Shown: positions 57,611 to 64,000 of the stretch, in pieces | Layout: every line of letters begins with the position of its first letter | Position numbering within the stretch: the stretch's first letter is position 1 | NCBI RefSeq assembly: GCF_009901565.1 | Contig: NZ_WXEW01000002.1 | Span: forward strand, 496,001-560,000 | DNA: 64,000 nucleotides | Reading direction: 5' to 3' | Origin: Herbidospora solisilvae | Lineage (GTDB): Bacteria > Actinomycetota > Actinomycetes > Streptosporangiales > Streptosporangiaceae | The notes under the pieces: model-generated | Database searches by the model: none | The model's input: the letters and a program-made list of their open reading frames with translations, nothing else | What the model was told of the DNA's origin: nothing | Program-made: the position numbers and the translations under genes

Positions 57611-58078
57611 ATGACCACCCACGTGCACGCCGGTAAGCCCCGCCTCGACCTGCGGACGGCCGCCCCCAAGGCCGCCAAGGCGCTCTACGCCGCGGACCAG
57701 GCCATTCTCACCTCGCCCCTCGATCCGACCATCCGCGAGCTGGTCAAGCTGCGCACCTCGCAGGTCAACCACTGCCTGCACTGCATCGACCTGCACAGCC
57801 ACGAGGCACTGGAGCAGGGCGAATCGCTGAACCGCATCATCCAGCTGTCCGCGTGGCGCGAATCGGCGCTGTTCACCCCGGCGGAGCGGGCGGCGCTCGA
57901 GTACACCGAGGCCGCGACGACGCTGACCCCGCACGGCGTCAGCGACGAGGTCTGGGCCGGCGTCCGCGACCTCATGACCGACGAGGAACTCGGCGCGCTG
58001 GTCGTCCAGGTGGCTCTGATGAACGCCTTCAACCGGTTCGGTGTCCCGCTGCAGATGCCGGCGCAGCCTCGCAATTGA
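57611..58078 (+). CDS. carboxymuconolactone decarboxylase / AhpD-like alkylhydroperoxidase family protein
   Basis: A 155-residue protein with the AhpD-type redox motif NHCLHCIDLHSHEA (CxxC at about 57-60), preceded by IRELVKLRTSQV. It may reduce peroxides with an external electron donor. GAAGGAGAAATC precedes the ATG. It lies in the Rrf2-controlled unit after the truncated reductase, consistent with a stress-response role. Confidence 0.9.
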   Translation: MTTHVHAGKPRLDLRTAAPKAAKALYAADQAILTSPLDPTIRELVKLRTSQVNHCLHCIDLHSHEALEQGESLNRIIQLSAWRESALFTPAERAALEYTEAATTLTPHGVSDEVWAGVRDLMTDEELGALVVQVALMNAFNRFGVPLQMPAQPRN

Positions 58079-58269
58079 CGATCTGTTCTGCCCGGTATCC
58101 AGTGACGCCTCAGCACCTCGGGGTGTGACTTGGGCCCGAGGTTACGGTGACGGCATGAGAGTGTCGACGTCCAGCTGCCGCTGGTAGATCGCCGAGAGAT
58201 CCGGACGGCCTGTTACGAACACTGGACCGCGGATCCTGGGCCCCTTCAGGACGTAGCTGGACCGGACGT

Positions 58270-58467
58270 GTGCATTTCGCCGCAGATCGGGTCGCGGCCT
58301 ACGCCCTGGAAGTCGATGACGAATTCTTCCACGAGTTCGATCTCGGCCGGGCCGGGGCCGAGTGGAACGTCGGGGTCGACTGGTGGTCGCTGCGGGAGGC
58401 TCTCCGGCCGGAGTTCGCGATGCACGAGGGGGAAGGCCGGATCCTGCGGTTCCGGTTCTGGCCCTGA
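58270..58467 (+). pseudogene. C-terminal fragment of an unknown protein
   Basis: About 65 residues, HFAADRVAAYALEVDDEFFHEFDLG ... LREALRPEFAMHEGEGRILRFRFWP, with normal codon bias and a natural-looking C-terminus, but no start signal; the upstream frame is broken near 58150-58260. It seems to be the tail of a decayed gene. No family recognised. Confidence 0.35.
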
Positions 58468-58489
58468 GTAGTCCGGCGTCGCGGTCCGC

Positions 58490-58580
58490 GGTGGGAGCGG
58501 GGGGCGGCGCCGGGTGCGGCGCGGTGGGGAGACGGCGGGCGGGGCCGGGGTGGGCGGAGCCGTAACGGGAAGAAAAAAGG
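58490..58580 (+). repeat. dispersed intergenic repeat, copy 2
   Basis: G/C-rich DNA ending in GGGCGGAGCCGTAACGG and then GAAGAAAAAAGG. The same 17 bases end copy 1 at 17.5 kb (opposite strand). It directly abuts the terminator of the guanidine operon region. Confidence 0.5.
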
Positions 58581-58604
58581 CCTCCGCCTGGTGGGGGAGG
58601 CCTT
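58573..58604 (-). terminator. factor-independent terminator after osmC
   Basis: On the minus strand AAGGCCTCC and GGAGGCCTT form a 9-bp stem with a 10-base loop, followed by a T-run (TTTTTTC). It begins 14 bases after the OsmC stop and would end transcripts arriving from the guanidine operon as well. Confidence 0.85.
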
Positions 58605-58618
58605 CGTTCTCGAACGGT

Positions 58619-59047
58619 CTAGCTGAGGAGCTCGGCGTTCAGGGTGATCTCGGTGCCGGTGAGGGCCTTGCTGACCGGGCAGTTGGCCTTGGCGTTCTCG
58701 GCCGCGGCCTGGAACTCCTCGGCGGTGATGCCGGGGACCTGGGCCTTGACCGACAGGACGATGCCGGTGATGCCCTGGCCGGGCTGGAAGGTCACGTCGG
58801 CCTTGGTCTCGACCGTCTGCGGCGGGGTGCCCGCCTGGGCGAGGCCGTGCGAGAGGGCCATCGAGAAGCACGAGGAGTGCGCGGCCGCGATGAGCTCTTC
58901 GGGGCTGGTCTTACCGTTGGCCGCCTCGGCGCGCGACGGCCAGCTGACGTCGAACGTGCCGACGCCGGACGTGTCCAGCGACACCGAGCCGGAGCCGTCG
59001 AGGAGCGCGCCCTTCCACTGGGTCGTCGCGGTACGAGTGGTCGCCAT
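58619..59047 (-). CDS. OsmC family peroxiredoxin-like protein
   Basis: A 142-residue OsmC-type hydroperoxide reductase. ISSEE-like TSPEELIAAAHSSCFSMAL contains the first catalytic Cys, and KANCPVSKAL the second. AAGGGATATC precedes the ATG at 59047. It lies 47 bases after the ABC ATPase gene in the same direction and is followed by a terminator, so it may be read from the guanidine operon or from its own promoter. Confidence 0.93.
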   Translation of the reverse strand: MATTRTATTQWKGALLDGSGSVSLDTSGVGTFDVSWPSRAEAANGKTSPEELIAAAHSSCFSMALSHGLAQAGTPPQTVETKADVTFQPGQGITGIVLSVKAQVPGITAEEFQAAAENAKANCPVSKALTGTEITLNAELLS

Positions 59048-59094
59048 AGCGATATCCCTTCGATAACGGTGATGCCACCGACGAACATAACGCC

Positions 59095-59865
59095 TCAGGC
59101 GCGCGCGGCTGCCAGGTGGGCACGGTGTTCGCGCCGGACCAGGTCTTCGACCTGCGCCCGGACCGCCAGGAACTCGGGGGTGCGCTTCACCTCCAGGCCG
59201 TCGCCGAGCGGCTCGACCCGCAGGTCACGGGCCACCCGGCCGGGGTCGCTGGCCAGCACCAGCACCCGCCGCCCCAGGAACACCGCCTCCTCGACGTCGT
59301 GGGTGACCATGACGACCGTGGTGCCGAGATCCTGCCAGACCTGGCGGATGAACAGCTGCATGTCCTCCTTCGTCTGGACGTCCAGGGCCCCGAACGGCTC
59401 GTCGAGGAGCAGGACCTTGGGGGAGCGGGCCAGCGCCCGCGCGATCGAGACCCGCTGCTGCTGGCCGCCGGACAGGCTGCCGGGCAGTTTCGCGGCGTGC
59501 TCGGTGAGGCCGACCTCCTCCAGCAGCCAGGCGACGCGCTCCTGCCTGGCCTGGCGGGAGAAACCCCGCGTCTCCAGGGCGAACGCGACGTTCCGCGCCA
59601 CCGTGCGCCACGGGTAGAGGCTGGGCGTCTGGAAGGCCATGCCCCGGTCGGGGCCCGGCCCCTCGACGGTCCGGCCGTCGAGGACGATCCGGCCCTTCGT
59701 GGCTCTGGTCAGGCCCGCGACCAGCGACAACAGGGTCGACTTGCCCGAGCCGCTGGCTCCGACGATCGTGACGAACTCGCCGGGCGGGATCTCCAGGTCG
59801 ATGTCCTCCAGGACGGGGGTGCCGGGCGTGTAGGCCATGGACACGCCCTCGAAGCGCAGGCTCAC
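59095..59865 (-). CDS. ABC transporter ATP-binding protein (NitT/TauT type), probable guanidine importer
   Basis: A 256-residue ATPase: Walker A GASGSGKST (about residues 38-46), Q-loop AFQTPSLYPW, signature LSGGQQQRVSIARAL, Walker B VLLLDEPFGALD, His switch MVTHDVEEAV. The GTG start overlaps the permease stop (GTGA). It belongs to the nitrate/taurine/sulfonate family; guanidine is inferred from the operon's riboswitch and hydrolase. Confidence 0.9.
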   Translation of the reverse strand: MSLRFEGVSMAYTPGTPVLEDIDLEIPPGEFVTIVGASGSGKSTLLSLVAGLTRATKGRIVLDGRTVEGPGPDRGMAFQTPSLYPWRTVARNVAFALETRGFSRQARQERVAWLLEEVGLTEHAAKLPGSLSGGQQQRVSIARALARSPKVLLLDEPFGALDVQTKEDMQLFIRQVWQDLGTTVVMVTHDVEEAVFLGRRVLVLASDPGRVARDLRVEPLGDGLEVKRTPEFLAVRAQVEDLVRREHRAHLAAARA

Positions 59866-60689
59866 ACCGACCACCTGCCGACCCGGGCCCGGACGACTCT
59901 GAGCGTGACGTCGATGGTCAGGCCGATGAGGCCGATGACGATGAGGATGGCGAAGATCTTGTCGGTCTGGAGGAACCGCTGGGCCCGGGTGATCCGGTAG
60001 CCCAGGCCGGAGGTCGCCGCGATCAGCTCGGCCACGACGACGAGGTTGTAGGCCACGGCGGCGTTGACGCGGAGGGCGTCCAGGATGCCGGGGAGCGAGT
60101 GGGGAAACACCACCCGCGCGGCGACGCGCGCCCGCCCGGCGCCGAGCGTGGCCGAGACGTCGAGCAGCCTCCGCGGGACCTGCCGGACGACGTCGGCGGT
60201 CATGAGCGTGTTGAAGAACACCACGCCCAGCACCAGCAGCGCGATCTTGGACGTCTCCCCGATGCCCAGCCAGATGATCAGCAACGGGATGAACGCCGAG
60301 GCCGGCAGGTAGCGCAGGATCCCGATGATCGGCTCGAACAGCGGCTGCGCCCAGCCGACCGTGCCCATCAGGAACCCCAGCGGGACGGAGATCAGGATCG
60401 CCAGCCCGAACCCGGCCCCGATCCGGCCGAGGCTGGCCAGGAGGTCGTTCTGCAGGTCGCCGCTGGCGACCATGTCGGTGAACGCGGCCCAGACCTGCGG
60501 CGGCGCGGGCAGGAACCGGTCGGGCACGATCCCGGAGCCGCTGACCGCCCACCAGATCGCGAACGGCACCGCGACCGAGGCGACCCGCAGGATCCAGGCG
60601 GTCCGGCGCGAGACCTCGGTCTTGAGCAGCTTCACACGGGGGGCGGGAGCGGCGGCCCGCTCGACCGGAGGCGACTCCACGCTCACCAT
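59862..60689 (-). CDS. ABC transporter permease (NitT/TauT type), probable guanidine importer
   Basis: A 275-residue permease with about six membrane segments. The EAA loop is DVSATLGAGRARVAARVVFPHSLPGILDALRV. LPAPPQVWAAFTDM and LRYLPASAFIPLLIIWLGIG are typical of the SsuC/TauC group. GGGAGG precedes the ATG at 60689. It is downstream of a small unknown gene and coupled to the ATPase gene. Confidence 0.9.
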   Translation of the reverse strand: MVSVESPPVERAAAPAPRVKLLKTEVSRRTAWILRVASVAVPFAIWWAVSGSGIVPDRFLPAPPQVWAAFTDMVASGDLQNDLLASLGRIGAGFGLAILISVPLGFLMGTVGWAQPLFEPIIGILRYLPASAFIPLLIIWLGIGETSKIALLVLGVVFFNTLMTADVVRQVPRRLLDVSATLGAGRARVAARVVFPHSLPGILDALRVNAAVAYNLVVVAELIAATSGLGYRITRAQRFLQTDKIFAILIVIGLIGLTIDVTLRVVRARVGRWSV

Positions 60690-60779
60690 GACCGACCTCC
60701 CGCCGAGAGGGGCCGCCTCGTGCTCCACGGCGGCTGGGCGGCGGGTGCGCTCCCACGGCCGCTCCGTCCCGTCGTCGGG

Positions 60780-61061
60780 TCAGCCATCGTTCACCCCGCC
60801 CGACGGCTCGACCTGCCACGACCCGTCGGTCACGGCCACGACCACCCGGCGGGCCGCGTTGGCGACCGGGCCTGCGGGCAGGGCGTCGGCGAACTCGTGG
60901 ACGACGGCCGGAGCCTCGGCCGGGGTGGTCAACCGGCTGCGGTCCCGGCCCGCGAGGGTGGTCGTGCCGTGGTTCCGGTCGGCCTCGGGGGCTTCACCGC
61001 GGGTGCGGGCGGTCGTCCCGGACGAGGTCACGCGGACGCGGTGGCGGTTGGCGAGGGTCAT
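60780..61061 (-). CDS. 93-residue protein of unknown function in guanidine operon
   Basis: A small soluble protein, MTLANRHRVRVTSSGTTARTRGEAPEADRNHGTTTLAGRDRSRL ... VVVAVTDGSWQVEP. Its ATG overlaps the binding-protein stop by 4 bases, strong evidence of real translation. It has no Cys, so it is not HypA-like, and lacks any motif I know. It sits between the binding protein and permease, a position usually kept for functional partners. Confidence 0.6.
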   Translation of the reverse strand: MTLANRHRVRVTSSGTTARTRGEAPEADRNHGTTTLAGRDRSRLTTPAEAPAVVHEFADALPAGPVANAARRVVVAVTDGSWQVEPSGGVNDG

Positions 61062-62029
61062 GGCTGGACGGCCTCCACGAATTTGGATATGAACAGGCCC
61101 TCGAGCGGCGGGGCCGCGTCGACGAGTTCGGTCGAGACCAGGAAGTCGGAGATGCGCTTGGCCTGCTGGTCGAGCGCGCCGGTGAAGGCGGTCCGGTTCT
61201 GGTCAAGGGTGAAGATCGTGGTGCCCTTGTCGTACGTCTCGTACTCCGCCGGCGTCACCCCGCCCCGCTTGGCCATGATCTCCACGGCCTTCGCGCGGTT
61301 GGCCCCGATCCACTCGATCGTGTCGAACCACGTGTTCACCAGGGCCTGGACCGCCTTCTCGTCGCGCGACAGCAGGTCGCGGGTGACCACCAGGTGGTCG
61401 GGGATCGCGCCGGGGAAGTCGGCCGAGGTCGCGATGGCCGTGCTGCCCTCGCGCTCCAGCGCCGTCGAGGTGAAGGGCGCGAACGCGCCGACCGCGTCGA
61501 CCTGGCCCGCGACGAAGGCCGCGGCGGCGGCGTCGGTGAGCATCGGGGTGAACTTCACGTCGGCCTCCGACAGGCCGGCCTTCTCCAGGGCGAGCAGCAG
61601 CAGGTAGTGGTCGACCGTGCCCTGCTCGGCGGCGACCGTCCTGCCCTTGAGGTCGGCCAGGGTCTTTATGCCGGGGGCGGCGATGATCTGGTCGTTGCCG
61701 GTCGAGTTGTCGTTGACCAGGACGATGCTCTGCTGCGCGCCGCCCGCCACCGAGGCCAGCGTGTCGTTGAGGGTCTGGCTGTTGGCGTCGATCGTCCCGG
61801 TCGCCAGGGCGTTCAGGGAGTCGGTGTAGCTGTCGAAGTACTTCAGCTCGACCGTCACCCCGTTCTTCTCGAACAGGCCCTGCTCCTGGGCCACCTGCCA
61901 GGGGAACCAGCCGGGCCAGGCGCTGAAGCCGAGGGTGATGGGCGCGGCCGCCGGGGTGGCCGGTCCTCCGGCCGGGGCGGCGGCGCAGGCCGTACAGAGC
62001 AACAGGACCAAGAGCACGCGACGGAACAT
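61058..62029 (-). CDS. ABC transporter substrate-binding lipoprotein (NMT1/TauA type), probable guanidine binder
   Basis: A 323-residue lipoprotein with signal ending LCTAC (Cys 15). The NMT1/SsuA-like fold is shown by ITLGFSAWPGWFPWQVAQEQGLFEKNGVTVELKYFDSYTDSLNALATGTIDA and GIKTLADLKGRTVAAEQGTVDHYLLL. It follows the hydrolase gene with a one-base overlap (TGATG). In a guanidine-I riboswitch operon guanidine or a guanidinium compound is the likely ligand. Confidence 0.88.
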   Translation of the reverse strand: MFRRVLLVLLLCTACAAAPAGGPATPAAAPITLGFSAWPGWFPWQVAQEQGLFEKNGVTVELKYFDSYTDSLNALATGTIDANSQTLNDTLASVAGGAQQSIVLVNDNSTGNDQIIAAPGIKTLADLKGRTVAAEQGTVDHYLLLLALEKAGLSEADVKFTPMLTDAAAAAFVAGQVDAVGAFAPFTSTALEREGSTAIATSADFPGAIPDHLVVTRDLLSRDEKAVQALVNTWFDTIEWIGANRAKAVEIMAKRGGVTPAEYETYDKGTTIFTLDQNRTAFTGALDQQAKRISDFLVSTELVDAAPPLEGLFISKFVEAVQP

Positions 62030-63150
62030 CACGCCGCTCCCTTCTTCTTGGGGAGGTGACCCGCGCGGACCAGGCACCCGAGGGTGTCGCAGATCACGCG
62101 GGTGGCGATGAGGGAGGTGATCTCGGCGTTGTCGTAGGGCGGCGCGCACTCGACCACCTCGATGCCGGCCAGCGGCCGGGCGTCGGCGATGAGCTGGATG
62201 AACTTCAGCACCTCACGCGGCAGGAAGCCGCCCGGCTCGGGCCAGCCGGTGCCGGGCACGAACGCGGCGTCCAGGCAGTCGACGTCGAACGACAACCACA
62301 CGGCCTCGGCCCCGTCCCAGGCCACCTCCAGGGCCCGCTCGGCCGCCGCCTCGATGCCCATCTCCACGCAGTCGGTGACGGTCATGATCGTGGTGCCGCG
62401 CTCGCGGCCGACCTTCACACCCGGCCTCGGCGCCTGCCAGCCGCCGATCCCGATCTGGACGAGGTTCTTCGGCGGCACGTTCGGCAGATCGGTGGCGTGG
62501 AACCAGGGTGTGGTGTGCATGCGCTCGTCGAGGTCGGTCTCCTGGGTGTCGACGTGGCGGTCGAAGTGGATGATCCCGACGTTCCCCGTGTGGTGCTCGG
62601 CCACCGCCCGGACGGTCGGGTAGCCGATCGAGTGGTCCCCGCCCAGCACGACCGGGAACGCCCCCGACGCGTAGACGTGGGAGACGCCCTTGCTGATCTG
62701 GTCGAAGGTCTTCTCGATGTTGGCCGGGATGGTGAAGATGTCGCCCAGGTCGCAGATGGTGATCGACTCGCGCAGGTCGACGCCCAGCTCGAAGCTGTAG
62801 GGGCCGTAGAGGGCGCTGATCTTGCGGATGCCCTGGGGGCCGAACCGGGTCCCCGACCGGTAGGTGGTGCCGCCGTCGAAGGGCGCGCCGATCACCGCCA
62901 CGTCGTAGTCGCCGCAGGTGCGCACGTCCTCGACGTACGGGGCCTTGAGGAAGGTGTTGATCCCGGCGAAGTGCGGCAGCTCGCCGCGGGAGAAGGTGGG
63001 GATGGTCCGGTCGACGATCGAGTCGGCGCCCGGCAGCCCGAGTTCCAGGCCGCGTGCGATCTCGCGCTGGTGCATGGTCGTGGGCAGCGCGGCCTCGCGC
63101 TCCACGGCCGACCGGGCCTCGGGGCCGTAGTTGTTGTGGAGGTGTCCCAC
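62029..63150 (-). CDS. gdmH: guanidine hydrolase GdmH-like (agmatinase/ureohydrolase family)
   Basis: A 373-residue metal hydrolase. Ureohydrolase ligands are GGDHSIG, HFDRHVDTQ (usual DAHxD with Ala replaced by Arg), and SFDVDCLDAAFVPGTGWPEPGG. The long ERMHTTPWFHATDLPNVPPKNLVQIGIGGW loop and PGTGWPEPGG are as I recall them for the Ni-dependent guanidine hydrolase of cyanobacteria (Sll1077), not plain agmatinase. Reaction inferred: guanidine + water to urea + ammonia. The GTG start has AAAAGGAG 5 bases upstream, and a guanidine-I riboswitch precedes it. No hypA/hypB-like nickel genes are visible. Confidence 0.85.
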   Translation of the reverse strand: MGHLHNNYGPEARSAVEREAALPTTMHQREIARGLELGLPGADSIVDRTIPTFSRGELPHFAGINTFLKAPYVEDVRTCGDYDVAVIGAPFDGGTTYRSGTRFGPQGIRKISALYGPYSFELGVDLRESITICDLGDIFTIPANIEKTFDQISKGVSHVYASGAFPVVLGGDHSIGYPTVRAVAEHHTGNVGIIHFDRHVDTQETDLDERMHTTPWFHATDLPNVPPKNLVQIGIGGWQAPRPGVKVGRERGTTIMTVTDCVEMGIEAAAERALEVAWDGAEAVWLSFDVDCLDAAFVPGTGWPEPGGFLPREVLKFIQLIADARPLAGIEVVECAPPYDNAEITSLIATRVICDTLGCLVRAGHLPKKKGAA

Positions 63151-63202
63151 GGGCACTCCTTTTCGGGGAAAAGCCTCAGGTGGAGAGGCAGCCGTTGTGA
63201 CT

Positions 63203-63291
63203 GTCTCCCGGGCTTTTCCCCCGCCGTGGAACGGCCTTTCGGCCGCCTGCACCTCTCGGACCAGGCCTCACGAAGAGCGGAACCCTAGGTG
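63203..63291 (-). promoter_or_regulatory. guanidine-I (ykkC) riboswitch
   Basis: Read on the minus strand the leader shows, in order, the conserved elements CTAGGGTTCCG, CTGGTCCGAGAG, a variable GGCGGCC-GAAA-GGCCG hairpin arm, then CACGGCGGGGGAAAAGCCCGG and GGGAGA. These are the consensus blocks of the ykkC class I guanidine aptamer in correct order and spacing. It ends 53 bases before the GTG of the hydrolase. It should control hydrolase and importer according to guanidine. Control probably acts on translation: see the alternative pairing noted separately. Confidence 0.93.
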
Positions 63292-63372
63292 CGCCTCACC
63301 CTCCGGTGAGTCCCCTTCATGAGAGCGCCGGGCCGTTTCCTCCGTGTTTCCGGCCGGTAGCGGTCCGGTGAC

Positions 63373-64000
63373 TCAGATCCGGGCCAGGATGCCGTCGAGG
63401 TCCGGGCCCGGCCCCAGGGCGCCGTAGGCGCGGCCCGAGCCGCCGCCGAGGCGGGAGGCGCAGAACGCGTCGGACACGCTCGCCGGGGCGAACCTGATCA
63501 GCAGCGAGGCCTGCAGCACCAGCGCCATCTCTTCGGCGAGCCGCCGCGCGTCGGCCTCGGTGGCGTGGGCGAGCGTCTTGCGCACCCGGCTCACCGACTC
63601 GGAGATCCGCGGGTCGGTGGCGAGCTCGACCTCGGTGAAGTAGGCCTCCGCCGCCTCGGGTTCGCGGGTGAGCGCCCGCATCAGGTCGAGCGCGGCGACG
63701 TTGCCCGAGCCCTCCCAGATGCCGTTCAGCGGCGACTCGCGGAACAGCCGCGGCAGGCCCGACTCCTCGACGTAGCCGTTGCCGCCCAGGCATTCGAGCG
63801 CCTCGGCGGCGTGCCCGGCGGCGCGCTTGCAGACCCAGTACTTCCCGGCCGCCAGCGCCACCCGCCGGAACAGCCCCTCCTGCGCCTGACCGGTGACGGC
63901 CCGGTCGGTGGCCCCGGCGAGGCGCATCATCAGCACCGTCGCCGCCTCGGACTCCAGGGCCAAGTCGGCCAGCACGTTCCGCATGAGCGGCTGGTCGAAG
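63373..64000 (-). CDS. acyl-CoA dehydrogenase, AidB-like C-terminal part (partial)
   Basis: The gene enters from beyond the window end, so only its last ~208 residues are seen. ALECLGGNGYVEESGLPRLFRESPLNGIWEGSGNVAALDLMRAL is the acyl-CoA dehydrogenase C-terminal signature in the AidB/long-chain variety. It catalyses FAD-dependent alpha,beta-oxidation of acyl-CoA or, as in AidB, is linked to alkylation damage. The stop is followed by an 80-base gap to the riboswitch. Confidence 0.88.
   Translation of the reverse strand, partial: FDQPLMRNVLADLALESEAATVLMMRLAGATDRAVTGQAQEGLFRRVALAAGKYWVCKRAAGHAAEALECLGGNGYVEESGLPRLFRESPLNGIWEGSGNVAALDLMRALTREPEAAEAYFTEVELATDPRISESVSRVRKTLAHATEADARRLAEEMALVLQASLLIRFAPASVSDAFCASRLGGGSGRAYGALGPGPDLDGILARI

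Noticed and set aside
58079-58269. Frames between the AhpD-like gene and the fragment at 58270
   Set aside because: Short, interrupted by stops and without ribosome sites; treated as decayed intergenic DNA.
62029-63150. Plain agmatinase (speB) annotation
   Set aside because: Guanidine-I riboswitch, importer context and the DRHVDTQ and PWFHAT sequence pattern fit guanidine hydrolase better; agmatinase remains a possible side activity.

Overview
The window is 64 kb of very high-GC, gene-dense DNA with actinobacterial hallmarks: many GTG and a few TTG starts, ATGA/GTGA stop-start overlaps, DUF3000 beside RNase D and uroporphyrinogen decarboxylase, HemQ (coproheme decarboxylase), DUF1707 proteins, an F420-type luciferase-like oxidoreductase and a CU044_5270-family partner of a sigma factor. 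The mixture suggests a chromosomal segment of a Streptosporangiales-like actinomycete. No rRNA, tRNA or CRISPR array was seen.

Layout. 0-3.4 kb: tail of an RNA methyltransferase, a sigma factor with its CU044_5270 partner, a lipoprotein and a GH18-like secreted protein. 3.4-8.6 kb: F420 oxidoreductase and the two-gene RNA repair operon hen1-pnkp. 8.6-13.2 kb: sugar MFS transporter, then a minus-strand run PadR - DUF1707 - RRE/ThiF adenylating enzyme - 37-residue peptide - DUF6879. This resembles a microcin C type (MccA/MccB) peptide-nucleotide system and is the best candidate for something undescribed. 13.2-14.5 kb: structured and tandemly repeated intergenic DNA and a YdjM-like membrane protein. 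14.5-17.5 kb: aconitase with a possible iron box and a triple terminator. 17.5-19.2 kb: gene-poor, decayed DNA. 19.2-23.7 kb: xylose-type ABC importer with a ROK regulator. 23.7-25.7 kb: MarR and drug MFS. 25.7-27.5 kb: twin secreted zinc peptidases. 27.6-33.9 kb: dxs, DedA, LysE and a fadB-fadA pair. 34-40.3 kb: a LacI regulator and carbohydrate catabolic genes with matching LacI-type operators, then a GH13 glucosidase. 40.3-49.3 kb: HxlR/NmrA pair, RNase D-DUF3000, and the heme genes hemE, hemG/cgoX and hemQ. 49.9-56 kb: msrB, LigD-type polymerase, glgX, RibD-like reductase, ATP-dependent ligase. 56-58.5 kb: remnants (IS5 fragment, truncated reductase) around an Rrf2 regulator and an AhpD-like gene.

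58.6-63.3 kb: a guanidine-responsive operon. A clear guanidine-I (ykkC) riboswitch precedes a GdmH-type guanidine hydrolase and a NitT/TauT-type ABC importer, so guanidine is probably imported and split to urea and ammonia under riboswitch control. The window ends inside an acyl-CoA dehydrogenase.
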